In this document: in pieces, positions 21,341 to 28,885 of the stretch
Layout: each line of letters opens with the position of its first letter
Position numbering within the stretch: the stretch's first letter is position 1
Origin: Brevundimonas sp. UBA7534
GTDB lineage: Bacteria; Pseudomonadota; Alphaproteobacteria; Caulobacterales; Caulobacteraceae
Reading direction: 5' to 3'
DNA length: 35,066 nucleotides
Assembly (NCBI RefSeq): GCF_002479325.1
Contig: NZ_DLMO01000181.1
Span: forward strand, 1-35,066
Notes under the pieces: generated by a model
Databases searched by the model: none
The model's input: only the letters and a program-made list of their open reading frames with translations
Told to the model about the DNA's origin: nothing
Made by a program: the position numbers and the translations under genes

Positions 21341-21357
21341 ACTTTACGATGTAAAGT
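21341..21357. promoter_or_regulatory. Palindromic operator candidate
   Basis: ACTTTAC and GTAAAGT flank a GAT centre; AG and CT extend the symmetry beyond one mismatch on each side. It lies 39 bases ahead of the leftward six-TM/wHTH operon and 86 bases ahead of the rightward methyltransferase gene, so one site could serve both. Its AT-rich perfection stands out in a GC-rich region. Confidence 0.7.
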
Positions 21358-21442
21358 GCTCTGTGACTTTCAGGCCTGCGTGGGTCGACAGTCGTGTCGC
21401 GACCGTGTTGTCTCGGGGGCACAGCCAGTCTGCGGGGGTTCC

Positions 21443-22195
21443 ATGTCCGTCAATTTCCAGCGCGTCGCCTATGCGACGCTCCCGGTGTGCAACCCCGTCC
21501 ATATCGCGGATGTGGAGGCGGCCGCGGCGCGCACGGGCCTGGCGCCGGGCGCCCGTTCGCTGGACCTGGGCTGCGCCCACGCGGGCGTCGCCATACGCCT
21601 GGCCCGGCGTTTCGGCCTGGCGTTCGACGCGGTGGACGCCGACGGCGCCATGACCGAGCTGGCGCGGGAGCGGATCGACCAGGCCGGGGTCGCCGACCGC
21701 GTCACGCTTCATCACGCCTGGTCCGGCCCCTTCCTGGCCGACCAGCCGCCCTATGAGTTGATCGTCGCCTTCGGCACGATCGAGCCGGTCGGGGCGGGGG
21801 TGCGCGAACCCGCCGCCATCATGGCCGGACTGGCCCGCCGCCTGACGCCCGGCGGCTGGCTGATGTGGGGGGACCTGGCCTGGAAGAGCGAGCCGCCGGC
21901 GCCGCTGCGTCAGGTGATAGAATCCAACAACCTCTACGCCGACCACGCCGGCTGGCAGGCGGCCGCGCGCGACGCGGGGTTGGAGGTCGTCTCGGCCCAG
22001 CTGTCCGACGACGCGGCCTGGGCCTATTTCCTGGACGGCATGGAAACGGCCGTGCGCGACTGGACCGCCGCCAACCCCGATCGCCCCGAGACGGCCGCCA
22101 TCGCCGCGCGCGGCGACCAGGTCAGAAGCCTGTTCGCCTTCGGCCGCGACTACCTGGACTTCGGCCTCTATCTGCTGCGCCGCCCGAATGACTGA
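21443..22195 (+). CDS. Class I SAM-dependent methyltransferase
   Basis: The 250-aa protein starts at ATG 21443. The SAM-binding motif I is SLDLGCAHAGVAIRLARRFG; the acidic residue closing strand 2 is in FDAVDADGAMTELARER; motif II lies near YELIVAFGTIEPVG; and ALARRLTPGG-type motif III follows as AGLARRLTPGGWLMWGDLAW. The substrate-binding C-terminal part (WAYFLDGMETAVRDWTAANP) gives no clue to the substrate. It diverges from the wHTH-regulated operon, with the palindrome between the two, so it may share that control. Confidence 0.88.
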   Translation: MSVNFQRVAYATLPVCNPVHIADVEAAAARTGLAPGARSLDLGCAHAGVAIRLARRFGLAFDAVDADGAMTELARERIDQAGVADRVTLHHAWSGPFLADQPPYELIVAFGTIEPVGAGVREPAAIMAGLARRLTPGGWLMWGDLAWKSEPPAPLRQVIESNNLYADHAGWQAAARDAGLEVVSAQLSDDAAWAYFLDGMETAVRDWTAANPDRPETAAIAARGDQVRSLFAFGRDYLDFGLYLLRRPND

Positions 22196-22224
22196 CGACG
22201 CTGCGGCGCGCGCACTGGCGGCCC

Positions 22225-23670
22225 TTATCTGAAAGGCGGCTCGTCGAAGGCGCGCAGCTTGCGCGAATGCAGGCGCGGGCCTTCGTCGCGCATCAGGTCC
22301 ACCGCCTGGATGCCGATCTGCAGGTGTTCGGAGATCGAGCCTTCGTAGAAGCGGTTGGCCTGGCCCGGCAGCTTGATCTCGCCGTGCAGCGGCTTGTCCG
22401 ACACGCACAGCAGGGTGCCGTAGGGCACGCGGAAGCGATAGCCCTGGGCCGCGATGGTGGCGCTTTCCATGTCGATGGCGACGGCCCGGCTCTGGTTGAA
22501 GCGCAGCGCCGACTTGGAATAGCGCAGTTCCCAGTTCCGGTCGTCGGTGGTCACGACGGTGCCGGTGCGCAGGCGCAGCTTCACCTCGTCGCCCGGCATG
22601 CCGCTGACCGACTTGGTGGCGTCGTACAGGGCGCGCTGCACCTCGGCGATGGACGGGATCGGAATGTCCGGCGGCAGCACCGCGTCCAGCACGTGATCGT
22701 CGCGCAGATAGGCGTGGGCCAGGACATAGTCGCCGATGGTCTGGCTGGCGCGCAGGCCGCCGCAGTGGCCGATCATCAGCCAGACGTGCGGGCGGGTGAC
22801 GGCCAGGTGGTCGGTGATGGTCTTGGCGTTGGACGGCCCGACGCCGATGTTGACCAGGGTGACGCCCTTATGGCCCGGCGCGGTCAGGTGATAGGCCGGC
22901 ATCTGGTGCTTCTTCCAGGCCGTGTCGCTGATCGCCGCTTCCGGGTTCGGCGTGTCCTTGGTGATGACCACGCCGCCGGCGCACGACAGGGTCTGATAGG
23001 GGCTGTCGGGCCGCCTCAGCTGTTCGATGGCCCAGCGCACGAACTCGTCGACATAGCGGTTGTAGTTGGTGAACAGCACATAGGACTGCACGTCGTCGAC
23101 CGGCGTGCCGGTGTAGTGCCTCAGCCGCGCCAGCGAAAAGTCGGTGCGCAAGCCGTCGAAATGCGACAGGGGAAAGTCGCCCGCCATGTCGAACAGGCCG
23201 TCGGCGATCTCGTCGCCGATGTGGGCCAGGTCCGTGGTCGGGAACCAGCGCGCCAGGGCTGCGGTCATCGACCGGTCCAGCGCGACCTCCAGCCCGTCGG
23301 TGACATAGGGAAACGGGATTTCCTGGCGCGACACCCCGACCTCGAACGCAGCGTTATACTCCTGTTCCAGCAGGCCCAGCTGTTCGCTCAGATAGGGGCG
23401 GAACAGGTCCGGCCGCGTGACGGTGGTGGAATAGCTGCCCTGTTTCGACAGCCGGGCGTAGGCGCGCGGCTCAAGGTCCTGGGGTCGGTCTCCGTCCCAG
23501 CGGATGCGAAGCTCGGGATAGGCGAACACCCCTTCGGCGCGCCGGACCGGATCGGGTCGTCCGCCCGTCTCGACGAAATCCCGCACGGCGTCGCGCAGGT
23601 TGGTCACGGATCGGGTGTAGAGGGTTTCGAGGCGGTCCAAGGCCGCCTGTGCTGTCATCTGTTCTGTCAT
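22225..23670 (-). CDS. amn: AMP nucleosidase
   Basis: The 481-aa enzyme splits AMP into adenine and ribose 5-phosphate. ATG 23670 follows a GAGGAAG ribosome site; a longer in-frame start at 23745 is less likely. An N-terminal Amn-specific domain (about 10-180) precedes the nucleoside-phosphorylase fold, with VNIGVGPSNAKTITDHLAVT, WLMIGHCGGLRASQTIGDYV, and the substrate-binding AIDMESATIAAQGYRFRVPY. The length matches the E. coli enzyme. It works in purine salvage and control of adenylate levels in the cytoplasm. The gene diverges from a Bcr/CflA exporter, with a short palindrome (23731-23743) between them. Confidence 0.95.
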   Translation of the reverse strand: MTEQMTAQAALDRLETLYTRSVTNLRDAVRDFVETGGRPDPVRRAEGVFAYPELRIRWDGDRPQDLEPRAYARLSKQGSYSTTVTRPDLFRPYLSEQLGLLEQEYNAAFEVGVSRQEIPFPYVTDGLEVALDRSMTAALARWFPTTDLAHIGDEIADGLFDMAGDFPLSHFDGLRTDFSLARLRHYTGTPVDDVQSYVLFTNYNRYVDEFVRWAIEQLRRPDSPYQTLSCAGGVVITKDTPNPEAAISDTAWKKHQMPAYHLTAPGHKGVTLVNIGVGPSNAKTITDHLAVTRPHVWLMIGHCGGLRASQTIGDYVLAHAYLRDDHVLDAVLPPDIPIPSIAEVQRALYDATKSVSGMPGDEVKLRLRTGTVVTTDDRNWELRYSKSALRFNQSRAVAIDMESATIAAQGYRFRVPYGTLLCVSDKPLHGEIKLPGQANRFYEGSISEHLQIGIQAVDLMRDEGPRLHSRKLRAFDEPPFR

Positions 23671-23730
23671 GACTTCCTCTAGCGAAGCTTCATGACAATG
23701 GCGAGGTGTCGGCGGGTCAATCGTGATTTC

Positions 23731-23743
23731 GCTGCATTGCAGC
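23731..23743. promoter_or_regulatory. Short palindrome between amn and the MFS gene
   Basis: GCTGCA and TGCAGC flank a single T, 61 bases ahead of amn and 17 bases ahead of the exporter start. It could be an operator for either gene; no regulator gene is adjacent. Confidence 0.35.
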
Positions 23744-23759
23744 AATTTATGCGCGGTGC

Positions 23760-25055
23760 ATGGTTGCGACCGGGGCGGTCATGGCGCATCTGGCCCGGAT
23801 GACCCCTTCCGCCGCGTCAGCCCCCGTCCAGAAGCCCGGCTTCGTCGAATTCGTCTGCCTGGTCGCGGCGCTGATGGCGATGAACGCCCTGGCCATCGAT
23901 TCCATGCTGCCGGCCCTGCCGCACATCGGCCAGGACCTGGCGGTGCGCTCGCCCAACGGCGTCCAATGGGTGGTCACCGCCTATCTGCTGGGCTTCGGCG
24001 GCGCCCAGCTGGCGTACGGACCCCTGGCCGACCGCTTCGGCCGCAAGCCGATCCTGATGGCGGGGGTCGGGATCTATGTGCTGTTCAGCCTGCTGGCGAC
24101 CCTGGCGCCCACCTTCGACACCCTGATAGCGGCCCGCGTCGGCCAGGGTCTGGGCAGCGCGGCGACCCGGGTGCTGGTGGTCTCCATCGTGCGCGACCGC
24201 TACAGCGGCCGGGACATGGCGCGGGTCATGTCGCTCAGCTTCCTGGTCTTCCTGGGCGTGCCCATCCTGGCCCCCTCGGTCGGCGCCCTGATCATGCAGT
24301 TTGGTCCGTGGCGCTGGATATTCGGCGTTCTGATGGCCTACGGGCTGTCGGTCATGCTGTGGGCGTTGCTGCGCCTGCCCGAGACCCTGCATCCCGAATA
24401 TCGCCAGCCGATCCGCCTGCCGCGCATCGCCGCCGGTTTCCGCGAGGCGCTGACCAACCGCGTCTCCCTGGGCTACACCCTGGCCATGGGCGCCCTGATG
24501 GGCGGATTGTTCGGCTTCATCAATTCAGCCGAGCAGATCTTCTCCCAGGTGTTTCACGCCCCGTCCGTCTTTCCCCTGGTGTTCGCCGCCATCGCCGGCG
24601 GCATCGCCGTGGCCTCTCTTTTGAACGCGCGCCTGGTCGGGCGGCTGGGCTCGCGACTGATCTCGCACACGGCGTTGATCGCCTTCATCGTCATCGCCGC
24701 GATTCATGCCGGCGTGGCGATGGCGGGGGTGGAGTCGATCTGGACCTTCGGGGTGCTGCAGGCCATGACCATGTTCTGCTTCGGCCTGATGGCGGGCAAT
24801 TTCGGCTCGATGGCGATGGAGCCGATGGGCCATATCGCCGGCACCGCCTCTTCCGCTCAAGGATTCCTGTCGACCATCCTGGGTTCCCTGGCGGGCTTCG
24901 CGGTGGGCCAGCAGTTCAATGGCACCACCGTGCCGATGATGATCGGCCTGACGGTCTATGGCCTGCTTGCGCTGGCGATGGTGCTGTTCGCCGAGAAGGG
25001 CCGCCTGTTCCGCGCCCACCACGTGCCGAAGGCCAAGGCCGCCGCAGAGGCTTGA
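23760..25055 (+). CDS. Bcr/CflA-type MFS efflux transporter
   Basis: The 431-aa protein has 12 predicted helices. Motif A is GPLADRFGRKP; the N-terminal LAIDSMLPALPHIGQDL and QWVVTAYLLGFGGAQLAYGP segments are diagnostic of Bcr/CflA drug:H+ antiporters, as are RVGQGLGSAATRVLVVSIVR and the fifth-helix segment near FLGVPILAPSVGALI. ATG 23760 and ATG 23781 are both possible starts; the second places the first helix at the usual distance. It likely exports small toxic compounds using the proton gradient; the substrate is not known. The next gene, an aminopeptidase, follows after 52 bases. Confidence 0.9.
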   Translation: MVATGAVMAHLARMTPSAASAPVQKPGFVEFVCLVAALMAMNALAIDSMLPALPHIGQDLAVRSPNGVQWVVTAYLLGFGGAQLAYGPLADRFGRKPILMAGVGIYVLFSLLATLAPTFDTLIAARVGQGLGSAATRVLVVSIVRDRYSGRDMARVMSLSFLVFLGVPILAPSVGALIMQFGPWRWIFGVLMAYGLSVMLWALLRLPETLHPEYRQPIRLPRIAAGFREALTNRVSLGYTLAMGALMGGLFGFINSAEQIFSQVFHAPSVFPLVFAAIAGGIAVASLLNARLVGRLGSRLISHTALIAFIVIAAIHAGVAMAGVESIWTFGVLQAMTMFCFGLMAGNFGSMAMEPMGHIAGTASSAQGFLSTILGSLAGFAVGQQFNGTTVPMMIGLTVYGLLALAMVLFAEKGRLFRAHHVPKAKAAAEA

Positions 25056-25107
25056 TCTTTTCGCCGTTTCCGCGCGTTCTCCCGGCCGACCTCTCGATCA
25101 GTTCCGG

Positions 25108-27072
25108 ATGAAAGTCTCGATGACGCGCAAAGCCCTCGGCCTCGTCTCCGCCCTTGCCCTCGCCGCCGCCCTGGGGGTCAGCGCCTGCTCCACCCCGACC
25201 GGAGGCGCCGCGATGATCCCGCCCGCCATCGCCCCCGCCCCCGGGCCCGAGGCCGTCGACAGCCACACCTACGCCCACCCCGAGATCGCCCGCGTCGTCG
25301 ACGTAGCCCTGGACCTGACCGCCGACTTCCAGGCCAAGACCCTGTCGGGCTCCGCGACGCTGGACATCCTGGCCGTCCCCGGCGCCAACGAGATCGTCCT
25401 CGATATCCGCGACCTGGACATCCAGGACGTGACCGACGCCGAGGGGCGTCCCTTGCGCTTCGTCGTCGGCGACAACGACGCGATCAAGGGCCAGCCCCTG
25501 ACGGTCTATTTCCCCGCCTTCGCCGCCAACGAGCGGCGCAAGATCACCATTCGCTACTCCACCCGGCCGGACGCGGCGGCCCTGCAATGGCTGACCCCGG
25601 CCCAGACGGCGGGCGGGAAGAAGCCCTATCTGTTCAGCCAGGGCCAGGCCATCCTGACCCGCACCTGGGTCCCCACCCAGGACAGCCCCGGCATCCGCCA
25701 GACCTATTCGGCCCGCATCGTCGCGCCCGAAGACCTGACCGTGGTGATGAGCGCCGATCACCTGACGCCCCAGGGCGAGCCGGTCGGAAACGGCATGAAG
25801 GCCTGGCGCTTCCGGATGAACAATCCGATCCCGCCCTATCTGATCGCCATCGGCGTGGGCGACCTGGCCTTCGCTCCGTTCGACGGACGCACCGGCGTCT
25901 GGACCGAGCCCAGCCGCCTGGCCGCCGCCCGTTGGGAGCTGGAGCCGACCGCCGCCATGGTCGACGCCGCCGAGAAGCTCTACGGCCCCTATCGCTGGGG
26001 CCGCTACGACCTGCTGGTCCTGCCGCCCAGCTTCCCGTTCGGCGGTATGGAAAACCCCAAGCTGACGTTCGCCACCCCCACCATCATCGCCGGCGACCGC
26101 TCGCTGGTCTCGTTGGTGGCGCATGAGCTTGCGCACTCCTGGTCGGGCAATCTGGTCACCAACGCCACCTGGAACGACTTCTGGCTGAACGAGGGCTTCA
26201 CCTCCTATTTCGAGAACCGGATCATGGAGTCCCTCTACGGCCATGACCGCGCCGTGCAGGAGCAGGTCCTGGCCTGGGACGGGCTGCAGGACGAGCTGAA
26301 GACCCTGCCGGCGGCCGACAACCGGCTGCATCTGGACCTGACCGGCCGCGACCCCGACGACGGCATGAGCACCATCGCCTACGACAAGGGCGCCGCCTTC
26401 CTGCGCACCATCGAGCAGACGGCCGGTCGTGAGCGGTTCGACGCCTGGCTTCGCGGCTATTTCGATCGCAACGCCTATCGTCCGATGACCACCGCCATGT
26501 TCCTGGAGGACATCCGCGCCAACCTGGTCAAGGGCGACCCCGCCCTGGAGAACGCCTTGCAACTGGACGCCTGGGTCTATCAGCCGGGCCTGCCGTCCAA
26601 CGCCGTCGCCCCGGTGTCGCACGCCTTCGAGCCGGTCGACGCCGCGGCCGTGGCCTTCTACCGCGACAAGGGACCGGCTTCGGCCATTCCGTGGGCGGAC
26701 TGGAACACCCAGCAGCGTCAGCGTTTCCTGGGCTGGCGGCCCGACGGCCTGCGAGCCGGCGCCGACTGGCTGACCAACGCCCAGCTGGCCGATCTGGAAT
26801 CGACCCTGAACCTGGCGAAGGAGGGCAACAGCGAGCTGACCTTCGCCTGGCTGCAGATCGCCTTGGCCCACCGCTATCAGCCTGCGGTCGCCACGGCCGA
26901 GACGTTCCTGACCAGCCAGGGCCGGCGCAAGTTCGTCATGCCCCTGTTCCAGACCCTGTGGGCCGAGGGCGACTGGGGCCGCCCCATCGCGCGCCGCATC
27001 TACGCCGAGGCGCGCCCGCTGTATCACCCGGTCACTTCCGGTTCGGTCGACGCGCTGGTCGGCCGACCCTGA
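25108..27072 (+). CDS. M1-family aminopeptidase lipoprotein (leukotriene A4 hydrolase-like)
   Basis: The 654-aa protein starts at ATG 25108 (ATG 25120 is an alternative). The signal sequence ends in LGVSAC, a lipobox with Cys at about residue 27, so the enzyme is probably anchored to a membrane on its periplasmic side. M1 features are complete: exopeptidase motif GGMEN at 312-316, zinc site HELAH at 339-343 with Glu362 in NEGFTS, and catalytic Tyr425 in TIAYDKG. The C-terminal helical domain (ADLESTLNLAKEGNSELTFA region) matches the LTA4H-like branch. It removes N-terminal residues from peptides, presumably for nutrient use. Confidence 0.94.
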   Translation: MKVSMTRKALGLVSALALAAALGVSACSTPTGGAAMIPPAIAPAPGPEAVDSHTYAHPEIARVVDVALDLTADFQAKTLSGSATLDILAVPGANEIVLDIRDLDIQDVTDAEGRPLRFVVGDNDAIKGQPLTVYFPAFAANERRKITIRYSTRPDAAALQWLTPAQTAGGKKPYLFSQGQAILTRTWVPTQDSPGIRQTYSARIVAPEDLTVVMSADHLTPQGEPVGNGMKAWRFRMNNPIPPYLIAIGVGDLAFAPFDGRTGVWTEPSRLAAARWELEPTAAMVDAAEKLYGPYRWGRYDLLVLPPSFPFGGMENPKLTFATPTIIAGDRSLVSLVAHELAHSWSGNLVTNATWNDFWLNEGFTSYFENRIMESLYGHDRAVQEQVLAWDGLQDELKTLPAADNRLHLDLTGRDPDDGMSTIAYDKGAAFLRTIEQTAGRERFDAWLRGYFDRNAYRPMTTAMFLEDIRANLVKGDPALENALQLDAWVYQPGLPSNAVAPVSHAFEPVDAAAVAFYRDKGPASAIPWADWNTQQRQRFLGWRPDGLRAGADWLTNAQLADLESTLNLAKEGNSELTFAWLQIALAHRYQPAVATAETFLTSQGRRKFVMPLFQTLWAEGDWGRPIARRIYAEARPLYHPVTSGSVDALVGRP

Positions 27073-27084
27073 CGGGCTTGAAGG

Positions 27085-27117
27085 GCGGAGGGGGCGCGGC
27101 GCCCGCATTCCCTCCGC
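27085..27117 (+). terminator. GC-rich hairpin after the aminopeptidase gene
   Basis: GCGGAGGG (27085-27092) pairs with CCCTCCGC (27110-27117), with GGGCGC/GCGCCC able to fold inside. There is no T-run, so at best it is a Rho-independent stem without tail or an mRNA 3' stabiliser. The rest of 27118-27260 shows nothing I can assign. Confidence 0.35.
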
Positions 27118-27260
27118 TCGCCATCCCAATTCCTGAAACGGGCGGCTTGGAAAACAACGGCTTGGCCCCTGCCGGGACCGATCGACCTCGCACGCCCTGA
27201 AACCGTGCGATGATCCCTCGCGCCGCAAACGAGCGCGGGAGGGGAAGGCGGGGCGGCGCG

Positions 27261-27317
27261 GATTTCAGACTATTCAGACTATTCAGACTCTCTTTTTCGC
27301 CCTCGGAGTCTGAAATC
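27261..27317. repeat. Nested repeat: three 9-bp direct copies facing an inverted copy
   Basis: TTTCAGACT, ATTCAGACT and ATTCAGACT follow each other at 27263-27289. An inverted copy, AGTCTGAAATC, lies at 27307-27317. The outer arms (27261-27271 with 27307-27317) pair over 11 bases, and the inner arms (27282-27290 with 27306-27314) over 9. The inverted copy overlaps the DUF488 stop. Both inner arms contain a GANTC site. Confidence 0.75.
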
Positions 27318-27747
27318 ACAGATTGATCACCGTCGCTCCGTCCTCGCGCGCCAGGCGCTCGGCCAGGACCGCACGGTGGCATCCGGCGTGGTCGGCCTCG
27401 AAGCACAGCAGGGCGACGCGTCTTTCGGCCGCCAGGGCCTTCAACCGGGCGTACTCCAGCTGGGCCTGAGGCTCGGCCATGTGATCGGCGAAGATGGCGC
27501 GCATCTCGGCCACATGGCCCTTGCGCGCGGCGTCGCGCCCGGCCTTGGGCGTGCCCAGGCCGCGCAGATGAACGTAGTCGACGTCCTGGGCCTTCAGGCT
27601 CTCGCTCAGGATGGTCTTGGAGAAGCCGGCGCGGCGCGAGGCGGCGACGGCCCGCACGTCGACCAGGGTCTCGACCCCGGCCGCCTTCAGACGGTCGATG
27701 ACCTGGGCCTGGGTCGCGCCTTCGTACCCGATGGTGAACAGTTGCAT
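27316..27747 (-). CDS. DUF488 family protein
   Basis: The 143-aa protein shows the DUF488 pattern: MQLFTIGYEGATQAQVIDRL at the start, TLVDVRAVAASRRAGFSKTI (a DVR motif followed by basic residues), YVHLRGLGTPKAGRD, and VALLCFEADHAGCHRAVLAE with a CxxD-like His/Cys cluster. The family is widespread and its biochemical role is not settled; a nucleic-acid or nucleotide enzyme has been guessed from the conserved basic and Cys/His residues. It diverges from the NDUFA9-like gene with about 115 bases between. Its 3' end merges into the repeat at 27261-27317. Confidence 0.88.
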   Translation of the reverse strand: MQLFTIGYEGATQAQVIDRLKAAGVETLVDVRAVAASRRAGFSKTILSESLKAQDVDYVHLRGLGTPKAGRDAARKGHVAEMRAIFADHMAEPQAQLEYARLKALAAERRVALLCFEADHAGCHRAVLAERLAREDGATVINL

Positions 27748-27862
27748 TCACCTCAGATGGGGCGGGGCGGCCCGAACGCCAGCGTGGCCGCCAACGCCCG
27801 CGTTGCGGTGCGGCGCCCTATCGTCTATCCCGCCGACACCGATTTCGACTGGAGCTTTCCCA

Positions 27863-28846
27863 ATGGCTGACCTGGCCCCCGGCGTCGTGACCCTCTTCGG
27901 AGGATCGGGCTTCATCGGGTCGCAGGCCGTGCGCGCCCTGGCCCGTCGCGGCTGGCGCATCCGCGTCGCCGTGCGTAACCCGGTCCTGGCCATCGAGGTC
28001 CAGCCGCTGGGCGACCCCGGCCAGATCCAGTTCATGCGCTGCGACGTCACCAATCCCGACGACGTGGCCCGCGCGCTGCGGGGGTCCGACGCCCTGGTCA
28101 ACCTGGTCGGCGTCCTGCACGACGGCGGCAAGCGCCGCGGCTTCCAGGCCATCCACGTCGAGGCGGCCCGCATCATCGCCGAGGCGGCTCGCGCCGCCGG
28201 CGTCCGCCGCGTGGTCCAGATCTCGGCCATCGGCGCCGCCGCCGACAGCCCCTCGGCCTACGCCCGGTCCAAGGCCCAGGCGGAACAGGAGATTCGCGCC
28301 GTCCACCCCGACGCGGTGGTCCTGCGCCCGTCGCTGGTCTTCGGCGCCGGCGACGGCTTCCTGAACCGCTTCGCTTCGATGGCGACCTTCAGCCCGGTCC
28401 TGCCGCTGATCGGCGGGGGCGAGACCCGGTTCCAGCCCGTCTATGTCGGCGACGTGGCCGAGGCGATCGCCCGCGCGGTGGTCCAGGGCGCGGCCGCGGG
28501 CCAGACCTACGAACTGGGCGGACCCTCGGTCTGGACCTTCCGCGAGGTGCTGGAGCTGGTGAAGCGCGAAACCGGCCGCGACCGCCTGCTGGCCTCCGTC
28601 CCCTTCGTCGTCGCCCGCCCCCTGGGCGCCGTGCTGGAGATGGTCGGCCTGTTCGGCCTGACCCCGCCGCTGACCCGCGACCAGGTGCTGATGCTTCAGG
28701 TCGACAATGTCGTCGCGCCGGGCGCCGCGACCCTGGCCGACCTGGGCGTGGTCCATCCGACGGGGATGGAGGCCATCGCCCCGTCCTATCTGTGGCGCTA
28801 CCGCACCGGCGGCCAGTTCGCCCAACTTCCCGCGCTCGACGCCTGA
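27863..28846 (+). CDS. NDUFA9-like NAD(P)-binding protein (complex I-associated SDR)
   Basis: The 327-aa protein from ATG 27863 has a Rossmann loop GGSGFIGSQAVRALARRGWR near residue 13 and belongs to the atypical SDR group close to the mitochondrial complex I subunit NDUFA9: MRCDVTNPDDVARALRGSDA, VNLVGVLHDGGKR, SAYARSKAQAEQEIR and VVLRPSLVFGAGDGFLNRFA. The C-terminal QPVYVGDVAEAIARAV and YELGGPSVWTFREVL fit as well. In alphaproteobacteria its role in complex I or ubiquinone metabolism is likely by family but not proved. The typical YxxxK reads YARSK. RecQ follows after 39 bases on the same strand. Confidence 0.9.
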   Translation: MADLAPGVVTLFGGSGFIGSQAVRALARRGWRIRVAVRNPVLAIEVQPLGDPGQIQFMRCDVTNPDDVARALRGSDALVNLVGVLHDGGKRRGFQAIHVEAARIIAEAARAAGVRRVVQISAIGAAADSPSAYARSKAQAEQEIRAVHPDAVVLRPSLVFGAGDGFLNRFASMATFSPVLPLIGGGETRFQPVYVGDVAEAIARAVVQGAAAGQTYELGGPSVWTFREVLELVKRETGRDRLLASVPFVVARPLGAVLEMVGLFGLTPPLTRDQVLMLQVDNVVAPGAATLADLGVVHPTGMEAIAPSYLWRYRTGGQFAQLPALDA

Positions 28847-28885
28847 CCCGGCGCCGGGCGCCGCCCGGCCTCGCGCCTCCAAAGG

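Noticed and set aside
24916..27228. Leftward open frame of 770 codons opposite the M1 aminopeptidase
   Set aside because: Antisense shadow; the aminopeptidase on the other strand has complete catalytic motifs.
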